From positions 99,856 through 163,855 of the forward strand of contig NZ_MSCO01000002.1 of NCBI RefSeq assembly GCF_002954705.1: a DNA stretch of 64,000 nucleotides, in the 5' to 3' direction. The position numbers were made by a program, and so were the translations under genes. Shown here one piece after another: positions 16,733 through 26,640 of the stretch; within the stretch, counting starts at the first letter, position 1, and each line of letters starts with the position of its first letter. The notes beneath the pieces are model-generated. The model was given only the letters and a program-made list of their open reading frames with translations. It made no database searches and was not told where the DNA came from. The stretch is from Aliivibrio sifiae. GTDB lineage: Bacteria; Pseudomonadota; Gammaproteobacteria; Enterobacterales; Vibrionaceae.

Positions 16733-17941
16733 ATGATGATCACTGAGATGATTGAATTTCGTAGCCGAGCTTATTACCAAGTGAGTGCAGGATTGGCCTT
16801 TGGATCGTTTTTGGTATTTTGTAACCTATATTTATTTCAGCCTATGCTACCTGTTTTAGCTGTTCATTTTTCTGTTTCAGCAACTCAAATTAATTGGTTA
16901 TTAGCAGCAGGTACATTTACTCTCGCTTTAATGCTATTACCTTGGGCTATTGCTTCTGAGATAATAGGCAGACGTAGAGTATTATTGATTAGTTTATTTT
17001 TACTGCCCGCGATTGGTTTGACGTCATTGCTTACGGATAATCTGATATTACTCATCATAAGTCGCGCACTAATGGGCTTTGCTTTAGGTGGATTTACTGC
17101 GGTGGCAGTTGCTTACATGGCTGAAGAGTTTTCGGCAAAGGCATTTAGTCATGCGATTGGTGCTTATATTAGCGCTAATTCATTAGGTGGGATCTCGGGA
17201 CGTATTTTTGGGGGAATGATAACCGATCACTTTGATTGGCAGACCGCAGTTATTAGTATGGCAATACTTAGCTTCGTAGGCGCTATTGTGGTCGCTTTTG
17301 TTCTTCCTAAAGAGACACAATCTAGCACTAAAATGCCGGAACTATCTCAATATCATCGAATTATTTTTCAACATCTTAGAAATAAAAAGATTCTGTTTGC
17401 TATGTTGATTGGTGGGGTGAACTTTGCTTTATTTGTTAATCTATACACAGTGACAGGTTTTCGTTTAGTCGGTGCGCCTTATATGTTACCTATTAGTATT
17501 GCTTCTATGATTTTCCTCTGTTATTTATCTGGTACTGTTAGTTCTCGATTCGTAGGGCTGTGGTGCCAACATTTTAGTTCGGTATCAGGGATGTTTGTTG
17601 GGTCATTATTAAGCTTATTGGGGATGTTCATTGCTAGTAATGAGTCACTTATTATGATCATTATAGGGCTGAATGTACTTAGTTTTGGTGCTTTTTTTAC
17701 TCACTCTTTAGCTTATGGTTGGGTTAGTCAGCAAGCGGAAACCGCAAAATCTACAGCAACGGCTTTATATCTAGTTCATTATTATGTTAGTGGTAGTTTA
17801 GGTGGCTTTTATTTGATGTATTTCTGGCAACACGGTGGATGGGAAAGAGTGATATTAGGTGCTGGTGTATTATATGGTGTGATTTTTTGGTTATGTTGGC
17901 GTTTGTATCATTATACCCACACCAAGACAGTGTGGGCATAA
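16733..17941 (+). CDS. MFS transporter, YnfM-like
   Basis: 402 residues with about twelve membrane segments and the MFS loop motif ASEIIGRRRVLLIS after helix 2. It is of the drug/arabinose-exporter type (YnfM-like). The ORF begins with MMITEM; the internal Met at codon 6 (MIEFRSRAYYQV) is equally possible because no clear ribosome-binding site decides. It is probably controlled by the divergent LysR gene. The substrate is not deducible. Confidence 0.8.
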   Translation: MMITEMIEFRSRAYYQVSAGLAFGSFLVFCNLYLFQPMLPVLAVHFSVSATQINWLLAAGTFTLALMLLPWAIASEIIGRRRVLLISLFLLPAIGLTSLLTDNLILLIISRALMGFALGGFTAVAVAYMAEEFSAKAFSHAIGAYISANSLGGISGRIFGGMITDHFDWQTAVISMAILSFVGAIVVAFVLPKETQSSTKMPELSQYHRIIFQHLRNKKILFAMLIGGVNFALFVNLYTVTGFRLVGAPYMLPISIASMIFLCYLSGTVSSRFVGLWCQHFSSVSGMFVGSLLSLLGMFIASNESLIMIIIGLNVLSFGAFFTHSLAYGWVSQQAETAKSTATALYLVHYYVSGSLGGFYLMYFWQHGGWERVILGAGVLYGVIFWLCWRLYHYTHTKTVWA

Positions 17942-17950
17942 AGGAAAAGA

Positions 17951-19549
17951 TTAAGCGTTAAATATTTGGAACCCATTTTTACCTGAACGCTTAATGTAAT
18001 ACATGGCTTCATCTGCATTATGCATTAAGTCATTAATGTTTGAACCATGCTCAGGGTAGAAGGCAACACCAATACTTGTGTTTAGCATGTGTTGTTCACC
18101 ATCAAGAGTTAGTGGTCGATGAGATAAATACAGATAAGCCTCAACTTGTGAAATAATGTTTTTTGTATCTTCAAAATCATAAATGAGGATCGCAAATTCA
18201 TCTCCTCCAATTCGAGAAACATACGCATTAATTGAAAATGCATACTCTAGATTCTTAGACACGGCTTTTAATGCAAGATCTCCGACACTGTGGCCAAAGC
18301 TGTCATTAAGATCTTTAAATCCATCCAGATCAATATAGATCAACGCGAGTTTTGTGCCAGTTCGTCGTGCGTTTTGCATTTTCCAATGGAATAATTTCTT
18401 AAAGTAACCACGGTTAATTAATCCCGTTAAACTATCGTGATGGGCTAATTTTCTAATTTCATTATGGTCGATAGATTTTTTTAGTTGTAATCGAGCAATA
18501 ATATAGGCCATCACGAATGAGAATAAGATGATACTTAATGAAATATACAAGTCATTGGCTGATACATTTTTTAATGACCATTGATTTGAATGTGGAGCGA
18601 AAGTGATTAAACGCCAACAAGTGTCTTGTTTTATTATATGAACTTCTTTTAATAAATCTATATTTTTAGGGTAAGAAAAAACAGAGTTAAATGTTAATAC
18701 ACCGGTATCTAGCGTGAATTGGCCATAATCTTTATTATTTATACAATCATATGTTTTTGGGTAAATATCAGAAAACTTTTTATGCTCATGATTAGGGAAC
18801 ATAAAGGCAAATTCAAGCTCAGGACGACGGTCATAGAATAGAAAATAATCATTATTATTAATGAGCATGTGGTGATCTTTATCATTTAGATTAAAGATTT
18901 TTAAACCATCAAGTAGATGCTCAGCTAAGTAATTTAAAATCACGATGCCACGCTTGCGGCCTTCTTTATCATACACTGGAGTTGCAAGGCGGATCATAGG
19001 CTTATGAGGCAATTCAATTTCACCATGCTCGACATTAAGATCAAGCGCAGAGATATAAACGTCGCCATCATGCAATTTTAAACTGTCTTTAAAGTAGTAA
19101 CGATCAGCTTTATTTTGTAATTGTTTTTTTGGAACAATTGAAGGGATACCGTCATTATAGTTAATTCTAATAATTTCATTACCTTGAAGATCAAGATAAC
19201 GAAGCTGATCATAGAGCCCCTTACGTAAACTTAAGGCAAGGGTATTTAACTCTGCAAGTTCGGTAAGTTTTTTATTTCGGCCACTGTAAGCGTGATGGAT
19301 TTCAATAAAGTCAGACAGCAACAGTAAATCTTGTCCAATACTATCAAGTGTCATTGAAATATATTTCTTCTGTGCAGAAATAATTGCTTTTTGCTCAGAT
19401 TTTATTTTATTAATAGAGATTTCGTTTTCTGAATACTTATAAAAATAAAAAGCAGAGAATAGCAATGTAAAAAACAGTAAGAATAAAACGATAAAGCGTG
19501 GCCAAAAAAAGAATTTAGTAGGCTTATTTAATTTCATTACTTCATTCAC
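17951..19549 (-). CDS. Membrane-bound diguanylate cyclase with Cache-like sensor
   Basis: The 532-residue protein has a transmembrane helix (about 14-35) and a periplasmic sensor region (about 40-325) with Cache-type features (RLATPVYDKEGRKRGIVILNY). A second transmembrane helix (about 335-355) precedes the GGDEF domain. The active site is RIGGDEFAIL, and HDSLTGLINRGYF opens the domain. The RxxD inhibitory site expected nine residues before is absent, so product inhibition may be lost. There is no EAL domain. It should make cyclic di-GMP in response to a periplasmic small molecule. It stands alone. Confidence 0.9.
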   Translation of the reverse strand: MNEVMKLNKPTKFFFWPRFIVLFLLFFTLLFSAFYFYKYSENEISINKIKSEQKAIISAQKKYISMTLDSIGQDLLLLSDFIEIHHAYSGRNKKLTELAELNTLALSLRKGLYDQLRYLDLQGNEIIRINYNDGIPSIVPKKQLQNKADRYYFKDSLKLHDGDVYISALDLNVEHGEIELPHKPMIRLATPVYDKEGRKRGIVILNYLAEHLLDGLKIFNLNDKDHHMLINNNDYFLFYDRRPELEFAFMFPNHEHKKFSDIYPKTYDCINNKDYGQFTLDTGVLTFNSVFSYPKNIDLLKEVHIIKQDTCWRLITFAPHSNQWSLKNVSANDLYISLSIILFSFVMAYIIARLQLKKSIDHNEIRKLAHHDSLTGLINRGYFKKLFHWKMQNARRTGTKLALIYIDLDGFKDLNDSFGHSVGDLALKAVSKNLEYAFSINAYVSRIGGDEFAILIYDFEDTKNIISQVEAYLYLSHRPLTLDGEQHMLNTSIGVAFYPEHGSNINDLMHNADEAMYYIKRSGKNGFQIFNA

Positions 19550-19877
19550 TTACAAAAAATTAACAAATATTAAAGAACTTAGTGAAAACAGGCTCGATTT
19601 TGAGGCGGAAATCACTAAATTTGGAAAATAACCGTGAGAGGAACTTTATAATATATAATGATTGCTATCAATGCTTATAGAATAGTTAAGTGAATATTAA
19701 TTGAGCTTTATTACTATGAAAGTAGGGAATATTCTAAATTAAACCTTACTTTTAACTGCAGTTACATATCTTGCACAACTGTAACAATAATCATTATTAA
19801 TTTTATTGTTATTAAGGGTTGAATATAAGCATTGGCTTTCTTATTTCTATTTAGTCTAGAAAGCGAATGCTTTTAAT
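19550..19877. other. Intergenic region with a hairpin
   Basis: An AT-rich 328-bp stretch upstream of the cyclase gene. The sequence GCATTGGCTTTC...GAAAGCGAATGC at about 19832-19869 forms a hairpin close to the stop codon of the minus-strand adenosyltransferase gene and probably acts as its terminator. I see nothing else. Confidence 0.45.
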
Positions 19878-20429
19878 TTAAATTGAAGTGGATTTTGATG
19901 GCATTGGGTAATTAATGCTAATGTATTCTGGTTCTTCTATACCTGCATCTTGGTTTAATACGCGTGTTAGTACGAAATAGTAGTTAGCTAATACATTGGC
20001 AAAGCGAGGTAGGGTTTCTGGTATCTTCTTTGTGGTTAATTTATCGACTTGAACCAAAGCGCGAACTACTTTTTTACTTAGGCTACGACACTGGTGTAAT
20101 TGGATCACAGCCCCAGTCCCTCTTGGAAGGACAAAGCGTTTTCCTTTATCTTCTACTTGTTCTTTAAAAACGAGCATTTCAGCGAGTAGTTCTTGTACGT
20201 CTTCTTCAAAAATACCGCATTTTCCACGTATTGAACCATTTAAATGAAATATCTTTGGTTGTAAACGCTCTAGAGATTCTCTTACTTGTGCATGAGTGAT
20301 TTGAGAGAGTGCTAAGCCTGTATAGGCACATAGCTCATCGGTTAAAATCTCAAAATCACACAATGGACTGTCTTCAAAAATAAAAGGGTATGAAAGCTCA
20401 CCAACCACACCTGATGCTTTTAGTGCCAT
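19878..20429 (-). CDS. Probable cob(I)alamin adenosyltransferase (PduO type)
   Basis: The 183-residue protein appears to be an all-helical adenosyltransferase related to PduO/Cob_adeno_trans. The evidence is TDELCAYTGLAL near residue 30, PRGTGAVIQLHQCRSLSKKVVRAL (arginine-rich ATP/corrinoid motif) near 102-125, and LANYYFVLTRVLN near 150. The enzyme would adenosylate cob(I)alamin to coenzyme B12 in the cytoplasm. The motifs are weaker than in canonical PduO. The assignment is helped by its place 54 bp after another minus-strand gene and beside the B12-riboswitch btu operon, fitting salvage of imported cobalamin. Confidence 0.6.
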   Translation of the reverse strand: MALKASGVVGELSYPFIFEDSPLCDFEILTDELCAYTGLALSQITHAQVRESLERLQPKIFHLNGSIRGKCGIFEEDVQELLAEMLVFKEQVEDKGKRFVLPRGTGAVIQLHQCRSLSKKVVRALVQVDKLTTKKIPETLPRFANVLANYYFVLTRVLNQDAGIEEPEYISINYPMPSKSTSI

Positions 20430-20482
20430 AATTAAATCACTTAGTTATCAATAAAGAATGAAGGTACTTTATCACGTCTACT

Positions 20483-21070
20483 CTAGGATTGATTATCCTT
20501 TTCTTGGCCTAGTAATTGTAAAATGTTGTCGTGATTTTTATTGGTCATTTCAAGAGATAGGGCTGAATTCTCGATGGCTTTTGCCATGGTTGAAATATTA
20601 GTAGTCGCTTGTAATAAGGTGTTTTGTAACGGACGAAGGATAAACCAATAGAAGCAGGCAATAATCGCGACTAAAGCAAGTACCACGATAGCGAGTAACA
20701 AAATGACTTTAAAAGTGAGGTCATCAAAGAATTGTGTGCTGGTTGTAGAAAGAGTCTCTTTTGATTCTTTAAAAAAAGTGGGTAACGATTGAAGAGAATT
20801 AGATGATACATCGACAAGGTTATTGATGTTTTCTATCGTCCTATGAATATTTTGTTGCTGTTCTGGGGTGAGATTTCTATTTTGTGCGATGAGTTCAAGA
20901 GAGTTTGCCATCTTTTGCATTGCTTGGGCGCCTTGTTCTGCAGACTGCTCAATGCCTTTAATATCAATCATGGCGTTAATACTGATAAGAGGTGGGGTAA
21001 TTTTCTCTTCGGTATTGGCAAAACTAACAGAAGTAAACAGGGTGAGTAGAAGCAGTAGCGTGTATTTCAT
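20483..21070 (-). CDS. Single-span membrane protein with coiled coils, unknown
   Basis: About 195 residues. I start it at MKYTLLLLLTLF (21070) because AAAGGATTAAAA lies directly upstream; the longer frame begins inside that site. A signal peptide ends near FANTEEK. A helical, Gln/Asn-rich periplasmic segment (about 30-115) is followed by one strong membrane helix (VILLLAIVVLALVAIIACFYWFIL) and a cytoplasmic coiled coil. The layout resembles a chemoreceptor-like stator without a signalling tip. It probably shares a transcript with the adenosyltransferase and is divergent from the B12 riboswitch, so a part in B12 handling is possible but unproven. Confidence 0.65.
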   Translation of the reverse strand: MKYTLLLLLTLFTSVSFANTEEKITPPLISINAMIDIKGIEQSAEQGAQAMQKMANSLELIAQNRNLTPEQQQNIHRTIENINNLVDVSSNSLQSLPTFFKESKETLSTTSTQFFDDLTFKVILLLAIVVLALVAIIACFYWFILRPLQNTLLQATTNISTMAKAIENSALSLEMTNKNHDNILQLLGQEKDNQS

Positions 21071-21194
21071 TTTTAATCCTTTGCACAATATATCCCATAG
21101 GAGAGTAACTATAGAAAGAAATTGCTTTTATTACCATGGTTTAACTCTAATAAAAAAGGGTTTGAAAGTATAAAGATAGAATATATCGCGACAG

Positions 21195-21310
21195 CAAAGT
21201 ACAATACCGCTTATCTTCGGAATACGGTGAAAGTCCGTAACGGGCGCGCCACTGTGAGAATACCTAGGTGTATTTAAGTCAGATACGAAGGTCATGGTTT
21301 ACAATGACGT
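21195..21310 (+). promoter_or_regulatory. Cobalamin riboswitch (B12 element)
   Basis: The conserved cobalamin core is present in order: ACGGTGAAAGTCCGT (21233-21248 region), CGGGCGCGCCACTGTGA (21241-21257, the B12 box) and AAGTCAGATAC (21276-21286). A short hairpin GTCATGGTTTACAATGAC at about 21291-21309 follows, before the btuF ribosome-binding site AGGAG. High adenosylcobalamin should shut off translation or transcription of the downstream transport genes. Confidence 0.9.
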
Positions 21311-21348
21311 AAGCCATTTTATTAGGTACGCGATTTACAGGAGTAGCC

Positions 21349-22266
21349 ATGCATTGGCCGGCGTTTAAGTATTTTTTTATTATCTCATCTTTACTTGTAT
21401 CGTTACCCTCAATAGCAGAAACAGTGTATCCACTGTCTTTAATTGATGGTTTAGGAAAACAAGTCATTATCGAACAAGAACCAACAAAAATTTCATCTAA
21501 AACTCTTTTTACCGATGCGGTGTTACTTGAGTTGGTGGATGATAGCTCACTATCTAGTTTGACGGATTTAGCCAATAACCCTAATTATTCTGCGGTAAAA
21601 GACATTCTTCCAAAATCAGTCCCGTTGTTAGCACTGAATGTTGAAATGATCATCGCAAATCGTCCTGACATTGTGTTTGCGGCCAATTGGAGTGACGCAT
21701 CAAAATTAGCCATTATTGAAAGTGCGGGTATTCCTGTTTATCGAATTCAAACCCCAAAGACGATAACTGAGATTGAAGCTGAGATCTTACGTGTTGGCGA
21801 GATAGTTAACAAAAACAAAGCGGCTAAAGAAGTCGTTGCTAAAATGAAAGCGCGATTAACTCAAGATGTGATTAAGCCAAAACAAAGATTAATAGCGTTA
21901 GATTACAACCCTTGGGGAACCTCTAGTGGACAAGACTCAACATGGGATGAAGTATTAGAACAAGCGGGTTTGGATAATGCGATTGAAGGGTTAGTCAGTG
22001 ATAAGTACGGCCAAGTACCAGTGTCAAAAGAAATGGTCATTGTGCTTAACCCTGATGTCTTGTTTATTCCTGCATGGGTTTATGGTGATAAGAATGGCGC
22101 AGAGCAGTTCAAGCAAGAAGTAATGTCTGATCCGTCATTGCAATCGGTCACTGCAATTAAAGAAGGGCGTGTGTATCAAATGCCTCATGTATTAAGAAGC
22201 GTTTATAGTCAGTATATTGTTGATGCTGTTCTTTTTGTTAATCATTCTGCGTATAAGAAACTCTAA
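21349..22266 (+). CDS. btuF: Periplasmic cobalamin-binding protein, BtuF-like
   Basis: A 305-residue exported binding protein of the cluster A-2 (iron/B12) type. It has signal peptide FKYFFIISSLLVSLPSIAE, then a lobe with LIDGLGKQVIIEQEPTKI and MIIANRPDIVFAA, a linking helix (about 150-185) and a second lobe with WGTSSGQDSTWDEVLEQAGLDNA. It is the first gene after a cobalamin riboswitch and overlaps a FecCD-type permease, so cobalamin is the expected ligand; an Fe-siderophore is unlikely given the riboswitch. The start follows AGGAGTAGCC. Confidence 0.85.
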   Translation: MHWPAFKYFFIISSLLVSLPSIAETVYPLSLIDGLGKQVIIEQEPTKISSKTLFTDAVLLELVDDSSLSSLTDLANNPNYSAVKDILPKSVPLLALNVEMIIANRPDIVFAANWSDASKLAIIESAGIPVYRIQTPKTITEIEAEILRVGEIVNKNKAAKEVVAKMKARLTQDVIKPKQRLIALDYNPWGTSSGQDSTWDEVLEQAGLDNAIEGLVSDKYGQVPVSKEMVIVLNPDVLFIPAWVYGDKNGAEQFKQEVMSDPSLQSVTAIKEGRVYQMPHVLRSVYSQYIVDAVLFVNHSAYKKL

Positions 22267-23306
22267 TGCCTTTTTATCGTTTAACATCATTTCAAATTAT
22301 TACTTCAGTCAGTCTGTTTATTGGTCTGTTTTTGGCATATCTCAGCCTTGGAGCAGTGCATATCCCAGCTCTCGATATATTGGCAATGTTTAAGAGTTAT
22401 TTACTTAATGGTAGCGAATTCGCCGCTAAAGAATACCCATTAGCCTCTGCGATTGTCATGCACATTAGATTACCTAGAGCGTGCGCCGCTATTCTGGCTG
22501 GTGGTGCATTGGCGCTGGCAGGGGCTTGTACTCAGGGGTTATTTAAAAACCCATTAGCGAGCCCTGATGTACTAGGTGTGAGCTCTGGCAGTAGTTTTGG
22601 GGCTGTCATCGCTATTGTATCTGGCTTCTCGTTTATGAATCCGATGTGGTTACCTATTTTTACTACGGTTGGCGCATTGGCGGCATCAGCATTTATCTAT
22701 GTTTTAGCCTCTCGCAGTTCGTCGTCTCAAATTTTGTTTTTGATCTTAACTGGCTTAGCACTTTCTAGTTTATTAGGTGGTGCTCGAATGGGCTTGTTAT
22801 TAATGGCTCAGCAATACGAAGTCAGCCAATTTGTCTTTTGGGCAATGGGGGGCTTAGATGGCCGTATGTGGCAACATTTATTATGGCCAACGCCTGTGAT
22901 TATCATTGTATCGTTCTTGTTATTAAAAGAGAGCAGAGCATTGAATTTATTAGCATTAGGTGAAGAAAGTGCGCACGGCATGGGGCTTAATGTAAAGCAG
23001 ACTCGATTCAAATTACTGATGTTCGCTACCTTGCTTACCGCAATGTCGATAGCGATAGCCGGACCAATTGGCTTTATTGGTTTAATGGTTCCGCATTTGA
23101 TGCGGTTATTGGTTGGGCCTGCGCATGAAAAACTGTTGCCGTTCTCTGCTATTTTTGGTGTTATTTTCTTGCTTTTGTGTGATTTGTTAGGTCGTTGGAT
23201 TATCGCGCCAAATGAGTTGAAAGCGGGGATCATTACATCGTTTATCGGTGGTTGTTACTTTATTGGTTTAATTATTCGATTCCAAAGAAAAGGGCGTTTA
23301 GCATGA
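22266..23306 (+). CDS. btuC: Cobalamin ABC transporter permease
   Basis: 346 residues with about ten membrane segments, FecCD/BtuC family. LPRACAAILAGGALALAGACTQGLFKNPLASPDVLGVSSG is the family signature, and GPIGFIGLMVPHLMR is the coupling-helix region that meets the ATPase. It begins in the last codon of btuF and ends overlapping the ATPase start, so the three are co-translated. It should move B12 across the inner membrane. Confidence 0.9.
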   Translation: MPFYRLTSFQIITSVSLFIGLFLAYLSLGAVHIPALDILAMFKSYLLNGSEFAAKEYPLASAIVMHIRLPRACAAILAGGALALAGACTQGLFKNPLASPDVLGVSSGSSFGAVIAIVSGFSFMNPMWLPIFTTVGALAASAFIYVLASRSSSSQILFLILTGLALSSLLGGARMGLLLMAQQYEVSQFVFWAMGGLDGRMWQHLLWPTPVIIIVSFLLLKESRALNLLALGEESAHGMGLNVKQTRFKLLMFATLLTAMSIAIAGPIGFIGLMVPHLMRLLVGPAHEKLLPFSAIFGVIFLLLCDLLGRWIIAPNELKAGIITSFIGGCYFIGLIIRFQRKGRLA

Positions 23307-24100
23307 GAAAGATGAATTCAACAGAGACGCTACTAAACGTATTAAATCTAAGTTACCAAGTTGGTTCAAAAACACTTTTAAAAGACATTTCTTTTTCTGT
23401 GAATGCGGGTGAGTTAGTCGGTATTATTGGTCCTAATGGCGCTGGTAAAAGTACCTTGATGAAATGCATCAGTGGCTTTCAAGCATATTCACAGGGTGAA
23501 ATATCAATTAAAGGTGAGTCGCTATCGACTCTTTCTCATATTGAACGTGCATTAAGCATGAGCTACTTACCCCAATACAGTGAAGCGGCTTTCCCATTCA
23601 GTGTAATGGAGACTATTGGTTTAGGGTTTCATGCAAGACAACAACAAGAAGTCATTTCGCCTATAGTCATTAAAGAAAAAAGCAAAGCGGCGTTAGAGAT
23701 GATTGGAATTGGGCATTTAAGCTCCAGAACCGTGACTGATTTATCAGGTGGTGAGAAACAGCTGGTTCATTTTGCTCGGTCGCTAGTTCAAGGCACGCCG
23801 TTAATGTTATTGGATGAGCCAACTGCCAGTTTGGATATTGGTCACGAATCTCAGTTAGTGAACGTGCTTTACAAAGAATGTCAAAACGGTAAGTCAGCCT
23901 TGGTTGCGATTCATAATCTAAATACCGCCGCTGAGTTTTGTGATCGCCTAATCTTGATTAATCAAGGAGAAGTGATGGCAGAAGGTAAACCCAATGAAGT
24001 ATTGAGTGAAGAGAATATCCGAGCTTTATATCAAGACTTAGTAATGGTGTCCCACCATGCGGTGACAGGGAATACGATAGTGTCGCCGTATAAGAAGTAA
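23303..24100 (+). CDS. btuD: Cobalamin ABC transporter ATPase
   Basis: 265 residues from the ATG that overlaps the btuC stop (ATGA); the longer frame upstream lies inside btuC and is not needed. Walker A is GPNGAGKST, the signature LSGGEKQ, Walker B LMLLDEPTAS, and the switch His is in VAIHNLN. It is the energy-coupling subunit of the BtuCD transporter and the last gene of the riboswitch-controlled operon. Confidence 0.9.
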   Translation: MRKMNSTETLLNVLNLSYQVGSKTLLKDISFSVNAGELVGIIGPNGAGKSTLMKCISGFQAYSQGEISIKGESLSTLSHIERALSMSYLPQYSEAAFPFSVMETIGLGFHARQQQEVISPIVIKEKSKAALEMIGIGHLSSRTVTDLSGGEKQLVHFARSLVQGTPLMLLDEPTASLDIGHESQLVNVLYKECQNGKSALVAIHNLNTAAEFCDRLILINQGEVMAEGKPNEVLSEENIRALYQDLVMVSHHAVTGNTIVSPYKK

Positions 24101-24123
24101 TTCAACATTTAGAGAGTAACCAT

Positions 24124-24166
24124 AAAAATCCAGAGTCTCGTTTGAGTCGTTCTGGATTTTTTTATT
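24124..24166. terminator. Bidirectional terminator between btuD and sdaA
   Basis: AAAAATCCAGA and TCTGGATTTTTTT form an 11-bp stem ending in T runs on both strands, in the short convergent gap. Confidence 0.8.
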
Positions 24167-24182
24167 TATTGGTTAGATGAAA

Positions 24183-25553
24183 TTATTCACACGGTGGTGC
24201 CATGTGAATTAATGCCAAGCCACCAAGTGATGTCTCACGGTATTTACGGTTCATGTCTTTACCCGTTTGATACATGGTATCGATCACTTTATCTAACGAG
24301 ATTAAACATTTACTAGTGCGCTTTAATGCCATGCGAGAGGCGTTAATTGCTTTCATTGATCCCATTGCATTACGTTCGATACAAGGCACTTGAACAAGGC
24401 CCCCAATCGGGTCACAGGTCATGCCCAATGAGTGTTCCATTGCAATTTCAGCTGCCATACAGATTTGCTCATTACTGCCACCGCGAAGCGCAGTTAAGCC
24501 TGCTGCTGCCATTGAGGATGAAACACCGACTTCACCCTGACAACCTACCTCAGCACCAGAAATCGACGCATTGGTTTTGTATAAAATACCAATCGCACCA
24601 GAGACAGCTAAGAAGTCTTTTAGCTGTTTAGTGTCAAGCTCTTTAATGAATCTATGGTAATACATTAACACGCCAGGAATGACTCCGGCAGCACCATTGG
24701 TTGGTGATGTTACTACTTGGCCACCTGCGGCGTTTTCTTCACTTACTGCAAAAGCAAATAAATTAATCCAATCCATGATCTCCATTGGATCATTCTCAAT
24801 AGAGGCGTTTGCTTCTAGTTTTTTTAATAATGCAGGCGCACGGCGGACCACGTTTAAGCCGCCATCAAGAATGCCTTCGGTTTGAAAACCACGTTCCATA
24901 CACAATGACATTACTTTCCAGATTTGATCGGCTTTCGCATCAATCGCTTCCATCGGTTGGAAGGCTACTTCATTACGCAGTACAAAAGCGCCCAAACTTA
25001 ATCCTTGAATTTCTGCTTTTTCTAGCATTTCATCCGCGGATTTGAAGGGAAACTCGACTTCAACATCAGCGGTGCTTTTACCATTGATTAATTCATCTGC
25101 GGTTGCAATAAAGCCACCGCCAACAGAGTAATAAGTTTCGATGGCAAGTTGTTGCCCTGTTGCATCAAAAATTGAAATCGTCATGCCATTTTCATGCAAT
25201 GGTAAATTGGTTTTATGGAAAAGCATGTCAGTGTCATAATCAAAGGTAATTTCATGATCACCCGCAATATGTAATATCTTATCTTCGATGGCTTTTTTCA
25301 TAGCCAAATTTGCACTAGTAATCTTAATGGTGTCAGGGCGGTTACCTAATAAGCCTAAAATGGTTGCGCGGTCAGTGTGGTGGCCGATCCCAGTTAAAGA
25401 AAGTGAACCATATAAATCAACCTGAACACGAGTAACTTTCGCTAAATGAGGTTGGATTAATTGTGTGAAATTGTACCCAGCAATCATAGGACCATTTGTG
25501 TGTGAGCTTGATGGCCCAACGCCAATTTTGTAGATATCAAAGATAGACAGCAT
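24183..25553 (-). CDS. sdaA: L-serine ammonia-lyase, iron-sulfur type
   Basis: The 456-residue protein carries the beta domain first ([23 protein letters not shown], where SSSHT is the family hallmark) and the alpha domain with cysteines for a [4Fe-4S] cluster ([32 protein letters not shown]). It deaminates L-serine to pyruvate and ammonia. Single-chain length fits SdaA/SdaB; the two cannot be told apart here. It is not linked to a serine transporter in this window. Confidence 0.9.
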   Translation of the reverse strand: MLSIFDIYKIGVGPSSSHTNGPMIAGYNFTQLIQPHLAKVTRVQVDLYGSLSLTGIGHHTDRATILGLLGNRPDTIKITSANLAMKKAIEDKILHIAGDHEITFDYDTDMLFHKTNLPLHENGMTISIFDATGQQLAIETYYSVGGGFIATADELINGKSTADVEVEFPFKSADEMLEKAEIQGLSLGAFVLRNEVAFQPMEAIDAKADQIWKVMSLCMERGFQTEGILDGGLNVVRRAPALLKKLEANASIENDPMEIMDWINLFAFAVSEENAAGGQVVTSPTNGAAGVIPGVLMYYHRFIKELDTKQLKDFLAVSGAIGILYKTNASISGAEVGCQGEVGVSSSMAAAGLTALRGGSNEQICMAAEIAMEHSLGMTCDPIGGLVQVPCIERNAMGSMKAINASRMALKRTSKCLISLDKVIDTMYQTGKDMNRKYRETSLGGLALIHMAPPCE

Positions 25554-25777
25554 AAGACATTACCTATTTAAATGCAGTAAAACCAAAATCATAAACGTGT
25601 GAGCATCGTTTATTGGTTTACTATTATAATTATTAAGTTTAGTTGTTTTGTAGATTTGTGCTTAAAAATGACGAATCCCAAGCACTAACAACTAGAACTC
25701 GGGATTAAGATAGTGAAACGTAACATAAATGAATGAGGACAAATACCCCAAAAAAGAAGGGGTAAAGGATTTATTGA

Positions 25778-26500
25778 TTACTTAATCGCTAGGCCTTTGT
25801 TATTCAAGTACCCCTTGATATGAGGGCGTGACTCTTGTGACAACTTACCTGTGATTTGTTCTGACCATGAACTTTGTTTTTGATTACTGCTACGTGTTGC
25901 ATAGTATGTCGACATGGTGTCGTCGTATTCATGGATTTTATTTTTATCGAGTGGCTGATAGGTATTTTCATGAACGATAACATCTGGGCTTAAACGAGGT
26001 TTCTTCTGTGGTGTTTGAGCAGGGTGACCTAAACACATGCCAAATAGAACGGCGGTGTAATCTGGCAACTCAAGTAAATCATCCACTTCTTGTGCGTGAG
26101 TTCGTAAGCCACCAATATATACGCCACCGAGGTCCATTGATTCAGCCGCTAATAAGCAATTTTGCGCCATGATCCCGGCATCAACAGCACCAATCAGTGT
26201 TAGTTCTGTATATTCCGCTTTTACTTCTGGGTTCATTTCATGGTGACGTTGAAAATCAATACAAAAAACCAGAAACTCCGCGGCACCTTCAACATAAGGT
26301 TGACCGCCAGAAAGCTCAACTAATGCTTTTCGTTTTTTACTATCAGTAATTCGAATAATTGAATTGACTTGGAGCAAGCTAGAAGAAGAGGCTGCAATAC
26401 CAGCGCTGATGATGGTATCTAATTGCTCTTTAGAGATAGGTTCATTAGTGAAAGAACGAATAGAGCGGTGCTCTAAAATAGTATCGATAACAGGGTTCAT
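25778..26500 (-). CDS. frp: NADPH-flavin oxidoreductase / nitroreductase (FRP/NfsA)
   Basis: About 240 residues, starting at MNPVIDTILEHRSIRSF, which lines up with FRP and NfsA; the four extra N-terminal residues of the longer frame are not needed. HRSIRSFTNEPI, the AASSSSLLQVNSI flavin loop, AESMDLGGVYIGGLR and the C-terminal arm ESRPHIKGYLNNKGLA closely resemble my memory of the Vibrio harveyi FRP protein. It reduces FMN, and often nitro compounds, with NADPH; in luminous vibrios such reductases can feed luciferase. Single gene. Confidence 0.85.
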   Translation of the reverse strand: MNPVIDTILEHRSIRSFTNEPISKEQLDTIISAGIAASSSSLLQVNSIIRITDSKKRKALVELSGGQPYVEGAAEFLVFCIDFQRHHEMNPEVKAEYTELTLIGAVDAGIMAQNCLLAAESMDLGGVYIGGLRTHAQEVDDLLELPDYTAVLFGMCLGHPAQTPQKKPRLSPDVIVHENTYQPLDKNKIHEYDDTMSTYYATRSSNQKQSSWSEQITGKLSQESRPHIKGYLNNKGLAIK

Positions 26501-26583
26501 AAGGCAGTCCATTATTAAGCAAAGAGAGCAAAACGCTAATTATAGCGTGATTAGTTCTATCTATTATTAGCATAAAATCAGAT

Positions 26584-26617
26584 AAAAAAAAGCCTTGCTA
26601 GGAGCTGCAAGGCTTTT
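26584..26617 (-). terminator. Terminator of the first SSS symporter gene
   Basis: AAAAAAGCCTTGC...GCAAGGCTTTT is a strong inverted repeat 25 bp past the minus-strand stop codon. Confidence 0.8.
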
Positions 26618-26640
26618 GATCTTAGGGATTCTACTAGTAG

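Noticed and set aside
22808-23233. 141-aa frame on the minus strand
   Set aside because: Antisense shadow of btuC.
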